From: Xylaria sp. FL1777
Lineage: Eukaryota > Ascomycota > Sordariomycetes > Xylariales > Xylariaceae
DNA length: 64,000 nt
Direction of reading: 5' to 3'
Assembly (NCBI GenBank): GCA_022578965.1
Contig: MU400576.1
Span: 124,001-188,000, forward strand
Shown here: one piece after another, positions 24,010-36,019 of the stretch
Layout: each line of letters starts with the position of its first letter
Numbering within the stretch: the stretch's first letter is position 1
Position numbers and translations under genes: made by a program
Notes under the pieces: generated by a model
What the model saw: only the letters and a program-made list of their open reading frames with translations
What the model was told of the DNA's origin: nothing
Databases searched by the model: none

Positions 24010-25963
24010 ATGGCCAGGACCTCAATGTCGGCAACAACTACAAGACACGCGAGGACGACATCTCTCCAAATACACAACAATGAGCAATCACTACCTTCAC
24101 CAGAGGACTTCGAGCAGATGGCCGTAACAGATCTTGATGCCGAGGTTCAGACACCTCCTGCAATGTCTCCGAAGAAAGGCGATGGCCCAGTGACATGGAT
24201 GTCGCTACCCCGAAAAGACCAGTTGGCGATCTTATTTTTGTCTCGACTTGTTGATTTCTTGCAAGTTGCGTCGTTGCAGGCCTACGTCTTCTACCAGCTC
24301 AAGAGTTTCGATAACACTCTCTCCGATTCGCAGATCTCGAGCCAGGCCGGGCTTCTGCAGGGCGCATTCACAGGAGCGCAAGTTTTGACAGCGTTCTTAT
24401 GGGGGAAGGCGGCGGACGCAAGTTGGTGCGGTCGAAAGAACGTGCTCATCATTGGACTTTTTGGAACCGCGATATCGTGTATAGGATACGGCTTCGCAAC
24501 TAGTTTCTGGGCGGCTGCCTTCTGGCGTGCTGCGGGTGGTGGCATTAATGGTACGGTTGGGATAATGTGAGTATTGCACAACAACGACTTCTCTGCGTGG
24601 CCTATTTTAGGAGAACAGAGGTCACTGACGCATTTACCGCCCATCAGCCGAACCATGATTGCCGAGATCACTGTTGAGAGGAAATATCAGTCCAGAGCAT
24701 TCTTGATATTACCCATTAGCTTCAGCGTGGCCAACACGTTAGGGCCTTGTGAGTATCACCCGCCACGAATGTCTGTCGACACAAACATGAAGTCTAATCA
24801 AGCTCTAGTGATGGGTGGTGTATTGGCCGACCCTGCATTAACATTCCCTGGCCTCTTTGGCGAGAGCGCTATATGGGGTTTCGACTGGGTCTTCAAATAC
24901 CCCTATGCTCTTCCCAGCTTAATTAATACGATAACATTATCCATCACGGGCCTCATTGTATTCCTGGGACTCGAGGAGGTATGGATTGGTCGCCCTCATC
25001 ACATTATCTAGCACTAACGGTAACTAGACATCAAGCAAAATGAAGAACAAGCCGGATATTGGTTTACAACTTTCTCGCCGATTAAAGGCCATCATCTTAC
25101 GACAGCCAGTTAATGACGGATACTATGCGCTACAGACCTTCAACGCCCCTGACTCCCCATCTTTGAACGGCGAAATAGAGAAGACGCCTGTCGTAGCCAC
25201 GCAGCCGAAGCGAACAGGAAGATCCCTCCCCTTTCGCCGAGTCTGGACCCGAAATGTGATTTTCACTCTCGTCGCCGAGGCGCTATTCGACTTCCAGCTC
25301 GGCGCCTTCACGAATCTGTGGACGCTCTTCCTCTCTAGTCCCCGATCAACACCCGAACAAACAGCCGTGCGCTCCCTGCCGTGGGTCTTCACCGGCGGTC
25401 TAGGCATGCCAGCCGCCACCGTCGGCCTCGCGACCTCGGTCCTAGGCATAATAGGCATGGTTCTCCAGATCTTCGCCTACCCGCCCGTCCACGCGCGTCT
25501 GGGGACGTTGCGCGGCTTCCGCTATTTCATGGCCGTCTTCCCCGTCGCCTATTTCCTCGCCCCGTACCTCGCCGTCCTGCCCTCGGCCACCGAACCTCCG
25601 GAGCCGGCCTCCGGCATCATCATCTGGATGTTCATGGCTGTTGTGCAGGTGTTCCAGGTCATGGCGCGCACCGTCACGCTCCCTGCAAGCATCATCCTCC
25701 TGAATAATTGCAGCCCCCACCCGAGCGTTCTCGGATTAATACACGGCCTGGGACAGAGCGTTTCGGCGGGGTTCCGTACCGTCGGCCCTGTGGTGGGCGG
25801 GTGGTGGTATGGCGCGAGTCTGGATGCTGGTGTTGTCGGTGCTAGTTGGTGGGCAGTTGCCGGCGTTGCAGCTTTGGGCTGTGTCTCGTCCTTCTTCATC
25901 TATGAGGGAAGTGGTCACGAAATCATTCTTGAGGGAGAAGAAGATGAGAAGCTCATGGGCTGA
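24010..25963 (+). CDS. major facilitator superfamily transporter
   Basis: Four exons, 24010-24566, 24648-24748, 24809-24978 and 25028-25963, give 587 aa. A long cytosolic N-terminus of about 75 residues precedes the membrane segments. LWGKAADASWCGRKNVL is the inter-helix 2-3 signature of the superfamily (G-x-x-x-D-x-x-x-G/C-R-K). GGGINGTVGIIRTM and YQSRAFLILP are typical of the fungal YCR023C-like branch of multidrug or metabolite transporters. The second half begins after a cytosolic loop with GEIEKTP and contains six further hydrophobic segments. The apparent stop after GTVGIM is removed by the first intron. The first ATG of the frame is used. Substrate unknown; plasma-membrane export of a small metabolite is a plausible role beside a reductase pair and a regulator. 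Confidence 0.9.
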
Positions 25964-26367
25964 ACCATGATTTGCTTTTCTTCTCGGAACATATTTGGAA
26001 AATATAGAGTTAATAGACATTAAGAAGTCCGGTTCATACAAGTAGTCAAGTTCACAGTATTGGCATGTGATGTTCCTCGATGTACACGTTTATTTATAGA
26101 TGCTAGCCCTCATACACGTTGCCAATCCAAAATATCTCTTACAGGCATATTAGACGTAGGGTACAATCTACGATGAAAGCGAAATTAATGCACTGTAACG
26201 CCCAGCGAACTACGTAACATTTAGCTATGAGGCTTTAATATGGCAATTCTATCTCTATGAGCTCGCACAAAACTGTACCTGAGTTCCTACTAATAATGCA
26301 ATGTGGTGTGAACATGGATTCATCGTTATCTACGTGTAGCTCAGCACGATAGGTAATGCTGAAGGAC
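25964..26367. other. converging 3' ends, intergenic
   Basis: The transporter (plus) and the CorA-like gene (minus) converge here. AT-rich with poly(A)-signal-like words; no gene or clear terminator identified. Confidence 0.5.
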
Positions 26368-29300
26368 TTATACTCCCGTAGTTGATGAAGTTTCGGCAGG
26401 GGACTTCTGAAATGTTCTCCGTCTGGTTTTCATAATCCAAGAAATATAATCCAACATAATTGAAAGTGAGCGCATTGCTCGCCGGAGAGAAGGGAAAGGG
26501 TGAGTGATACAGGTAGTAGCATAGATAGCCGCAGACCTAACGCGACTACTTGCAAAGACCAAGGCTAGAGCAGTGATGCCGACGGAGATTGACACTTGGT
26601 TGGATATTAGAGGTTTACTAGCTTGAAACGAAAGAATTACTGATCCATGAACTCACAGATAAACTTTAACTGATCAGTCACTTTCCACTGATTGTCGCCG
26701 AACTCGGCGTTATTCATGCCAAATATACTTGAGAGAAACGAGAGAGGAGACTAGAGTGAAGTTCAGTAAAAGCTAGGGAGGGATGATGGGTTAAGAATTT
26801 GAAGGGCAAGAGGGAGTAAGATAATAGACGACATCAATGAAGACTCACAAATATAATAGTCACGATGGTAAAAACCATGATAGTTCGTCCCTGATCTATT
26901 GAATCAAGGGACAACTTAACGGACTGTAGCGCCTGGATAACGCTGTCTTGTTGCTGCCGAAGGTGTGATAGATCTTTGACCTAGATCCATAGTGAGTATA
27001 AACGGCTTATCTACTGCATTCATTGAAGGCCCTTACCAGATCAGACGCATTAGAGGCGGTTTTGAGTATTGACTCTAAGTGGCCAATTCGATCTTCGACC
27101 CTGCCTATTAACATCGGCCTAGCAAACAGCGCTTCACCGAAGTCCCTCCAAGTTCGGCCACTACTGTCAGAGTTCATAAGCCTTGTAGCATGGAGGATGA
27201 ACTTCTTGTACACGTCGGCTTGTGTCTTGTTCACAGAGATTATGATTTCCAGCTCCTCGACAATATCCTGTATCTCCCGTTCGAGATCTCCTTCAGCTCT
27301 CATAGTCCATGTTGGTATATCTAGCTTTCCTTGCGGCTCCTGCTGTCGATTAATCCGCCTCGCGTGATCAATCCAGTACCATAACCGGCGGGTCTCTGAT
27401 GTCTGCTTTCGGGACTTTTACCTATAGTTTTAGTAATGCGGTACCTAAGATATGAGACTGAAGATAGTCGAAAATTGGAGGAAGAAGGGCAGTGCTGAAT
27501 ATCATATCATACCACATTTTGAATAGCTTCAGAAAATATATCCAGGATAGGAGGTTGGCCGCTGTCATCTTTCGTCCTGTGAAAGAATGTGCTTGAGCAT
27601 TCGTCGAGGACTGCTTGCGCGATCGCAAAGACAGAATGAACTGGTCTATCCCGGACTAGTCGTCTCTGGATCGCCTCAAACACACCAGAAGGATCATGAC
27701 CACGCACTCCGTATCGTTTAGGGAAACAGGTAATTATCATTCCCGGATCTAAAACCCACATCCATAGTTGGTCAACCATCGCTACGCTCGAGACTTTTCG
27801 GATGTTCGCACGACATTCGTCGCATCTATCGGACGATAGCTCATGTTCAGGGCACATCCACAGACCTGTCGAGTGGTCAAACTGATGGCAAAGAGATCTG
27901 GTCGGAGTCGTAGCTCGGTAGATTACTTGGTCCCGGTCCCTTGATCGAGTAGTCCGGAGTGTCGTGCTTCGATAACAAGTGTTAGTAGTTTCGGTTTTAG
28001 CGAAATCAGTGGATATTTAGAGAACATGTATACAACTTTAGAAATGTTATTCTACCGAAACGTAGAACTTTACTCGTATGGGCAGAGATATGAAGACATG
28101 ATTCCGGTTACTACTTACTAATATCCCTGATCTAAGGTTCGCCGCGGGTGAAGAGGAGGATCGGCAAAGAGGTATTTCTGGATCAAAGAGGTGTCTTCGT
28201 AGTTGCGTACCTCCTCGTATAGTCGTGCTGCATCGAGAAGATATTGACCTAAGGGATGTCTACTTCGGTAGAATTTAGCCTCACGTTCAACAACTAGTTT
28301 GATTGTATCTATCCGCAGCTCCCCAGCGCTAGACAACGGCCACCGCGAAGCAGGTCTAGCCGTACTAAGGCCTTGCCTTTCTTTTATCCGTTTCTCTTTT
28401 TCAGTCTCTGCTTTCAGCCGTTGGGTATTTATGGTAGTAGCCAGGGTTTCTTCGATTTTGCGTGTAATCAGAGTTAGCTGTCTTGAAGTCTCCCAATGAA
28501 GGAACGGGGCCTAAATATGTTAACTCCTATCACTCCTCGTGTCCATTATGTACCAAGGCTTGTAGGACACTTACAAACAGGACGACCTTTTCAGTCTCCG
28601 ATTCCATGTAGGAGCGGCCTTCATCATCCTTGTCAGCTATTTGGTATTTTCGGCGAACGTATTCAAGTCTTACTCGGTGCAATGAACTCGCAGAAGGGAC
28701 GCATGAAGCGGGAACTTGGCTTAGTTGGATTCCCGTACTGTTGTCCCCTCCAGAAATATTCCCGCAAAAGTCTTGTGGCTCGTGACGCTTCATCACCATG
28801 TCGCATTTGATCTATGCTGGGCCGCTTCTCTCCGTAATAAGACGCTACGATCTCCTGCTTGTGAGTCAATATATAAAACGGCATGTATCAGCGCTCAGCA
28901 TAACTTACCTCAACCCACTAATATACCGGACTTATTAGGTTATCAGATTTTTCATCATAGAGGTAACGCGAGCCTCACCAGCATGTTGTTCGATGGTATA
29001 TGGAGCCATGTTAATGTGGTCGCAGCATGCTTTTTTTGCCCGAGTAGATCGAATAGCCCGGGAGTATCGCGCCGAAGCAAATCATGCACATTCGTAGTCT
29101 GGTTTGGAAACATTCCCGTCACATACGGAACGCCAATATTGTGAGGCAACCCTTTTTCAAACGCCATGACGGAAACCGTAACATTATCTGGATTGTACAG
29201 CTCTTCCATAGCATTTTGGGGATATTCAATTGAAACTCCATTTGGCATGCCTCTACAAGTTCGCCACTCGCGAACCTTTTCAATACCTGATTGATACTCC

Positions 29301-29653
29301 CCTGTTGATAACCATAGCTTCCGACTACTAGCTAGTTTTCTCAATAGAAAGGACTGGTGCTTGTCTTTAGCGATAGCGCCGAGTATAAGCGACACGCGCC
29401 GAAGCTCGTCGGAACAAGTTTTTCGGCATATTTCTCGCTTCGTTTCAACTATGGCTTTGGCTTCAGCGCGACAAGTTCCGGAATTTTCGAGCCTTTCGAC
29501 CTCTCCGATCCAGTACGGCGATGTTGAGTCGAAGAAGGAGCTACGGTGCCAGGCTTCGAGGCACCCAAAATAATGCAAGACAGGGTCTTTAATATTATCA
29601 TCGTGAGGGTCCACGCTCAAGCAGGAGGGCTTTTGGTCATGAGTTTCCATCAC
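26368..29653 (-). CDS. fungal CorA-like Mg2+ transporter-domain protein
   Basis: Ten exons on the minus strand: 29653-28979, 28917-28909 (9 nt), 28854-28674, 28618-28575, 28510-28119, 27966-27513, 27405-27037, 26980-26849, 26750-26657 and 26594-26368, giving 858 aa. All phases close. Family landmarks appear in order: WLHIPSNNM-L-WVE-EIVASYYGE across the microexon, LFAPFLHWET, RRTLDQGYY, RDRDQVIYR, MVDQLWMWVLD, and DLEREIQDIVEE. Next come SPLSFLSSIFGMNN with the CorA GMN signature at residues 763-765, and a last hydrophobic segment ISVGITALALVFA. The two C-terminal membrane segments suggest a CorA-type pore. The fungal group is large and expanded, with a long soluble N-terminal region of unknown role, and ion transport has rarely been shown. 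The least certain junctions are the small exon at 28618-28575 and the acceptor at 27406. Confidence 0.85.
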
Positions 29654-30236
29654 GCTTGAGTAACGCGTAGTTCCTTAAAAGTTATAGAATTAAACACTTT
29701 CGAGAGTACGGCAGGATAAAAGATTGTTTTTTTTTTCTCCAGCGAAAGACGAAGGGCTGACTGCTAGGCTGACATTGATGTACTATGTAATAGCTGGCTG
29801 AGATAGGTCTTGGCAGCATTGCATGATGCATTTGGTACTAGGTAGAGCTGACTCAACCTCACTATCAACTGCTCAGTGGTGGACAATTACTGTTAGGATT
29901 GCTTGGTGATTTCACTACATTGATGAGGAAGAGGCCTGGCGTTTGCCGTGATATCTTCTTATGGCGCTAAAAAGAGTAGTTTATACGTAGAACTAACGCC
30001 GTCGAAACTTAGGTCGCTACTATTTCCACCTTATCTTGAATTCGGCGGCCGTTCCCCAAATCAGCAGGTGACCGATCCCTAAAAGGCTTAAAATAAGAAC
30101 GACGGGGTATCTATCTAGGCGGAATGAGCGATTCTGCCTCTTCGCCGTCTTCAAAATTGGTTTCAATAATTCTATTCTCACAATATTCCCTACCACGGGA
30201 TTGAAAGTAAACGGAATAAGACTCATATTCATCAGG
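29654..30236. other. divergent promoter region, CorA-like gene / M24 peptidase
   Basis: 583 bp between two divergent start codons. It holds a T-run of about 10 at 29728 and no other clear element. Both promoters must lie here. Confidence 0.5.
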
Positions 30237-31963
30237 ATGCGGACTTTGGGGCTGTCGGGCCTCACCACTGTGCTCGCGGCTGCATACTGGGTGAGCGAGA
30301 CAATCGCCGCAGGGATCTCTGAAAAAACACCCCAGGTTCAGACCTTACCGCCCCTACAAGAGCAAGCCGACATCGTTAATTCATGGACCGAGGAACGCAA
30401 AGCCCTGATCCCGGGCCTGCTTCGCAAATATGGCGTCGACGCATGGCTGGTTAGTGACCCCTCTCAATCGAGAATTCACTCGGATTGACATGGCGGCATG
30501 ACAGATGAGCCAGCGCGAATACGCAGAAGACACGGTATTTTGGGCGCTGAAAGACGCGGTGCAATTCTCGGCGCGACGGCGGACGACACACCTCTTCCTC
30601 GCCTCGCCCAAGAACGGCGCGAAGCATGCGTACTCGTGGATTGACAACACGCCGGCTGTTTGGGCGGATCTGCGCGATCTCTTCGCGGAGCAACAGGTTG
30701 GTATTCTGGTCTCATTCACTATCCCCTTTGGCATGTCTCGAGAACATTGGTTGCTTGCTTAATTGAGATTTCTGCTTCTGCTATTCCTGCAAGCTTCCGA
30801 AACCCCTCATATCCCTGACCATAAATGGTACTTACTAACCCCTGACTTCCAAAAGCCACGCTCTATAGCGCTTAACACTCACCCCGAAATCTCATTCGCG
30901 TCCGGTCTGCATGCTGGTGAGCTAGACACCATCTCGTCAGCGCTTGGGGACGAATGGGCGGAGCGCTTCGTCCTAGAGCCTATGCTACCCGTTGAGGTAG
31001 TGGCTACTATGGTACCTAGCAGGCTGCCTTGGTACCGCCGTATGCAGGAGACGGCGTGGGCGATCATCGAAGAGGCATTTAGCGAGAAACTCATTGTGCC
31101 TGGAAAAACGACGCCTTTGGTGAGTCTCCATCCTGGATTAATTATACCTACATAGTCCGCAAAAGACTAAGGTAGTATGGTGCCTCTACTAGGATATCGA
31201 ATGGTGGATGCGGGAAAAGATTCAATCTCTCAACTACACAACGTGGTTTCAACCCGGCGTCTACATCCTGACAGCAGAGGGCTTCCCTCTAACTAAAGGC
31301 GAGTTACGAGCTTCAGCGGATCGACCCATTGAATACGGGGATCTCATTCACACTGACTTTGGCGTGACGGCATTGGGGCTCAACACGGACACCCAGCATT
31401 TAGGCTACGTGCTATACCCGGGGGAGACGGAGGCGGATATCCCAAAGGGAATGATTGAGGGTCTTAAGAAGGTCAATCGCCTACAGGACATTGTCAGAGA
31501 GAATATGAAGATTGGCTTGACGGGGAACAAAATCCTAAAGGCGTCTCTAGATCAGATGCGCGATGAGGGGATCGAGGGCAAGATCTATTGCCATCCTACA
31601 GGCGAATGGGGCCACTCTGCCGGGACTGTAATAGGTAAATTGATTCTCAATTTCTTCATTTCTGTGACCGGTACGGCATCTCGAAGCACAAGTCTCACAT
31701 GGTATATAGGCATGACGAACCTGCAAGATGGCGTCCCAGTCCTCGGCGATATGCCACTGCTGAAAGACACCTACTATAGCATCGAGCTCTTCGCGGAGCA
31801 TTTCGTCCCCGAGAGGAACCAGACGCTGAGTTTTCCGCAGGAGGAAGACGTATATTGGGATGCGAAGACGGAGTCGTGGGAATGGGTATATGGACGACAG
31901 GAGAAATACCTCCTCATTAGGACACCGGCTGAGGATGCCTTGGAAAACTCAGGCGAGCTTTAA
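30237..31963 (+). CDS. secreted M24-family metallopeptidase (Xaa-Pro dipeptidase-like)
   Basis: Five exons, 30237-30449, 30505-30696, 30856-31119, 31193-31634 and 31710-31963, give 454 aa. A signal peptide covers roughly residues 1-25 ([16 protein letters not shown]). The creatinase-like N-domain contains [21 protein letters not shown]. The pita-bread catalytic domain shows the expected dimetal ligands: D278 in HTDFG, D289 in NTDTQH, H364 in WGHSAG, E396 in SIELFAEH and an E in PQEEDVYWD. Metal-dependent cleavage of an N-terminal residue before proline is the family activity; exact specificity is unknown. The fourth intron (31635-31709) is 75 nt, in frame and stop-free, so retention would add 25 residues instead of truncating. 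It is removed here because [11 protein letters not shown] is the continuous family motif. An upstream in-frame TTG at 30201 is not used. Confidence 0.88.
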
Positions 31964-34019
31964 TGGATTCGAACACGGAGGAGAATGAAAGTTCAAACAT
32001 ATTCTCTAGTATTCCTATCTAGCTAGCATAGTAAAACGAAAACCCAAGGTTTCCGATCTCGATTCAGTATTGCGTCTAACTCCCCGTACTACTCATCACT
32101 GCCATAGGACAGTTGTTCATCAACTATAAATAGGTCTATTATATTAGTCTCGCACAGCACAGAATGCTACCACCACAGCCCATGAGGACAGGCAATTCGC
32201 TTCGTAGACCGGGCAGAAAGCGACAGTGCTAATTTGACCAAAACCCCTGCAGGAGAGATTTTCCACTTTATGCTTTTGCTGCGACTTTGTCTATGTGTAT
32301 TTTAGACATGTTTTATTTATCTATTTATTCTTTCTTTCACCCCGACAACGATGATAGAACCGGGGCAGTATTTGAACTTCCCAACTCGGAGCTTGGGACC
32401 AGCCACGCTTACAGCCTATAGGACCGGGGTGGCTTGGATATGTCGGAGAGATATTGGCAGTAGGTTGCGCGAAGCCGAAGCCGTCGGGAGGGGCGCTGCA
32501 TCCCTCACCAGAAAGGGCTGTGGCGGTGGAGATGGTATGATGCAATCGTCAACCCATATTCCCGTCCTGTCGTTTTTTGTGAGGACAGAGCAGGGCGTTT
32601 GTCTGGCTACTCGCTGTGCATCGATGCAGCTTTTTCTCTCAGGATTTCCTAACACATGCTGTCGAGTCCTGCGGTCGGAACCCAGCTCTGCAGCTGCATA
32701 GTGTCGTCATTCTTGAGACATTTTGTTAGACATCTCGTGAGAGTGGCCCGTCATTGGGAGCGAACGGCGCTGGGTACAAAGCAAGATTACCGAGCAAGAC
32801 CAAGGAGGCTTATAAATTAGAACCATCTTGCTTGGTGAAAAACACCAACTAAGTACCTGCCACTGCACTGCTTAGACCACCTTCACCGAGCAGTGAGGCT
32901 ATCTACGGAAAATCAACTACCCGAAGATGTGTATTTACATGTTCGTACACATGATTCCATCGTGCACAATCGACGTCACAGGCAATATTCCAAAGGCTGG
33001 AAGTAGATAGTGCAGTACACACAGCATACGCGCTACTATATACTAGCAGCGACGGACAATGACATCTATAAATACACCCTTGTCGTATCTGATCCAAGCC
33101 ATCTCGGATTGCCCAATCAAGATGGAGGGGCGCGCTTACAACTACAACCCTAGATATGCGTAGGTGTGTTGTGTTGACATGGCGCGGGGTGGTATCATTG
33201 CGAGACTGAAAAAGGAAAATCCAGCCTGTTCGATGCGTATTTTTTTTCTATTTGATTGGTAGGTAATACTGATGATTCCTGTCATTATCAAGGAGTCGGC
33301 ATATGCCTAACCGAGATTATAGATATCCAAAGGGAATACGTATGTAGGCGCTATAGGTCGGTATAGTTGGGGTTGAATCAAGCAACTCCTGACTGGGATC
33401 ATAGGTAACGCCTGGTATCCTCGAGCTGCGGCAGCGCTGCGGCAGCATGGTCTCAATGGCTTATACGCAACGTGGAGGCATGATCCCTAAATTTACATGT
33501 AGCTTTACACGCTGGCGGGCTCTGCTAATTTTCAACCCTCTCATTCCAGGTACGCTATGATGTTTTGAAATTAGTTCAAGTCAGAATTGTTTTAGGACGA
33601 ATGGTGACGGAGAGCTGCCAAGACTTGATAGGGATACTTGCGTCGAGCATTGCCGGCTTGTTCCTGTGATGGATTGTGCAAGCCCATGGATCTCTAGAAT
33701 TCGTGCATTGCAGACAGCACATAACGTATGCACTCGCAAATTCCCGACCTTCTGCTACGCATACTGCGTAGAACTTAATGCAATCTAAGGCAGATCTACA
33801 TGTATGAGTGCCCTCCTGTATACTTAGTTAGGCTGTATATGGAATGAGGTGATTATATGGAGATGTCATATAGTTCATGGAATCATAGTGTCTGTTGCTG
33901 GGACGCAAATATAAATATAGAAATCCAAACAATATAAAGTGCAAATGTGATTTTGACGATCTTATTATAACCACAACACGTCTCATTAAGACCGCCTTAT
34001 AAGGCTTATCAATATATAG

Positions 34020-34220
34020 ATACCTAGGTACCTAATATAAGGTGTATAGCACTTAAGGATACCTAAGGTAAGTAGAGGTAAGTACGGTACTTACACGGGT
34101 ATGTATGTAAGTCATAGGTAGGTCTGGTTTATGACCTATCACCCGCTTCCGTTAGTCCACGAGCGTGGTGCAAGTAATGGTAGACCTACCTCTAGCTTAC
34201 CTACCTAGGTAGGTGCCTAA
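34020..34220. repeat. ACCTA/TAGGT palindrome cluster
   Basis: Dense copies of TACCTA and its complement, including a perfect 16-bp palindrome ACCTACCTAGGTAGGT at 34199-34214 and TACCTAGGTACCTA at 34021-34034. The same words recur in most intergenic intervals of the right half of the window. Confidence 0.7.
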
Positions 34221-34771
34221 GGGGAATGAGCAAAATCACTTACATCACTTACACTACATGTAGACCATGACGCCTGTCGTGGGGCCTATCACCAGGCTTA
34301 AAGAGGTAGAGGTGAGGTTTCCCGTGCCATTCAGCTTCTGCTAGCTTCTTTCTACTCTTCAGTCCACGAGGAACCAACGATAGACGTAGGTAAGTACCTA
34401 GGTAGGTAGTTCGGGTGGTCGGCCGCCTTATCCTTACTTTCTATGTCGCATCCTGCTTCCTCTGGGTACGTTTCCTCCCGAAGTCTCAGCAATTTTTTTC
34501 CCCAAAACCCTGCATCGTCATCGTCATCGTCTCTATTGCTTTCTCTCTTGTTGCCGTACGCCACCTATAGAAGAACAAGAGGCAGGGTAGCATCGTTATT
34601 ATCAGCCTCTATCTGATATTCGAATTATTGTTGCATTGGCCCAACACACCCCAAGATCCCCCCGCCGCCCACTGTCTTTATCGTCAAGCATTGCGACTAC
34701 AGCACGACTTACATGCGCATGCACCTACATGTATGCTTTATCCTCTATACGCAGTACACTCGACGCGCCCA

Positions 34772-34806
34772 GTACACCATATACACCACATACACCCAAT
34801 ACACCA
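34772..34806 (+). repeat. TACACC-type short tandem repeat
   Basis: Imperfect tandem repeat of a TACACCA(C/T)A unit, about five copies. Low-complexity; no function inferred. Confidence 0.6.
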
Positions 34807-35566
34807 CGGTCCATATATACCAACCATACTACGTACACACATGCAGGAGACAAGCTCATTGTCCTGAGACATCGCGGCACATCGCCCCCCCTGCTCCAAG
34901 CTAAGGTTGGCCGTTGCGCCACTGCACACTCCTACGGCGGTTTTGGACCAGTGGTCGGAATCACCCCCGTCGCCGGTCTGTCTAGATCTAGATACACATG
35001 CGCATACACTATCTAGATAGATGCTGGTTATCACGTATGTTACCATACACCCGTGCTAGCACCAACACTCGACCTACCGTAGCCGTGGGAGTCGACTCCA
35101 CGACACGAGACTACGCAGTAAGTATAAGCAAGAGAGCATCCAGTACCATAATATAGCGCCGAATCCTCTCCATATCTATCCGTACTCAACTTCGCGAAAG
35201 CTATTATCCTATTGTCCACTTTTTCGAACTTTGACTATCTATTTACTTATACTGCCACCACTCGGCTGTGCTCTACGGATTACTCCCCAGTAAACACACA
35301 CAAACGCGCACACACTACACCGAATAACACCACTAACACCACAGAGATACACACCGCATTGTGTTGCACCTACATCTGCGATCGATTCATAGGAAATCCG
35401 CTCCATTCGTCTCGACAGTGCATTCACGACATTCAACGCGACGCTACGCTACGCTAGGTGTTACGATTTTATAATAGCGAGGGCTGCCCAACTTGCGTAT
35501 CTGCAGACCCGTTCGTCCCGTGGCATTCAAGAACCCTAGCCACATTTCATCCTTGCATCGCGCTAG

Positions 35567-35616
35567 TTTCGAACTCTGAACTTCGAACAGTGAACTTCGA
35601 ACTTCGAACTTCGAGA
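35567..35616 (+). repeat. GAACTTC tandem / TTCGAA repeats
   Basis: Several near-perfect GAACTTC units overlap as TTCGAA palindromes. The spacing is one base short of a canonical heat-shock element (nGAAnnTTCn), so HSE function is not claimed. It lies 110 bp upstream of the proline/valine-rich frame. Confidence 0.5.
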
Positions 35617-35725
35617 CTCGAGTCTTTGTGGAAACCTCGTGTCGCTTCCGAGCCCCTCTCGCGAAACTTCGGTCAAGAAAAACCCAAAACCCTTGTTGAG
35701 TTTCGTCTAGCGCAAGATCCCTAAA

Positions 35726-36019
35726 ATGAACAGCGCCAGGGACACGACAGACTCTGACCCTGCGCCTGTGCCTGTGCCTGTGCCCGCGCCCGCGACTGTT
35801 ACAGTGTCAAAATCAGCACCTATAGCCGACGTCGAGGCTGTCAATGCCGCGGCCATACCCCCGACTGCGCAATCGACTTCTATCCCTCTGATGGCCGGCG
35901 CCAATGGGAGCGGTACCAGTCCAGCTTCCGCAACGACTCCGAGCGCCTCTGCAAACAAAAAAAGGAAGAAGGAGGGCCTCAAGCCCATCATCACAACAGA
36001 AGGTCCAGCTCCCGTGTAA
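35726..36019 (+). CDS. short proline/valine-rich hypothetical protein or first exon
   Basis: 97 codons, starting MNSARDTTDSD. It has a PVPVPVPAP low-complexity run, a Ser/Thr/Ala-rich middle and a basic nuclear-signal-like KKRKKEG followed by LKPIITTEGP. A consensus donor GTAAGT at 36016 overlaps the end, and splicing to an acceptor at 36156 would replace the last codons by a short tail ending near 36183. No family is recognised. The composition (low complexity, then a basic patch and an ordered-looking tail) argues for a real protein more than a random frame, but transcription should be confirmed. It could also be a leader exon of the SR-protein kinase transcript, though no in-frame join was found. 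Confidence 0.4.
   Translation: MNSARDTTDSDPAPVPVPVPAPATVTVSKSAPIADVEAVNAAAIPPTAQSTSIPLMAGANGSGTSPASATTPSASANKKRKKEGLKPIITTEGPAPV

Larger units (their letters stand above)
31964..35725. other. 3.8-kb intergenic region with repeat words
   Basis: No gene is supportable. A TCCCAA..TTGGGA hairpin near 32380 was inspected as a tRNA remnant and rejected. From 34 kb on the sequence is rich in ACCTA/TAGGT palindromes, TACACC repeats and TTCGAA repeats, listed separately. Confidence 0.5.

Noticed and set aside
32345..32425. tRNA-like arm TCCCAA..TTGGGA with AGTTCAAAT nearby
   Set aside because: The loop is eight bases, the T-arm does not pair and the ends do not form an acceptor stem.
35567..35616. 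Heat-shock element
   Set aside because: GAA and TTC units are spaced one base apart, not two, so this is a simple TTCGAA repeat.
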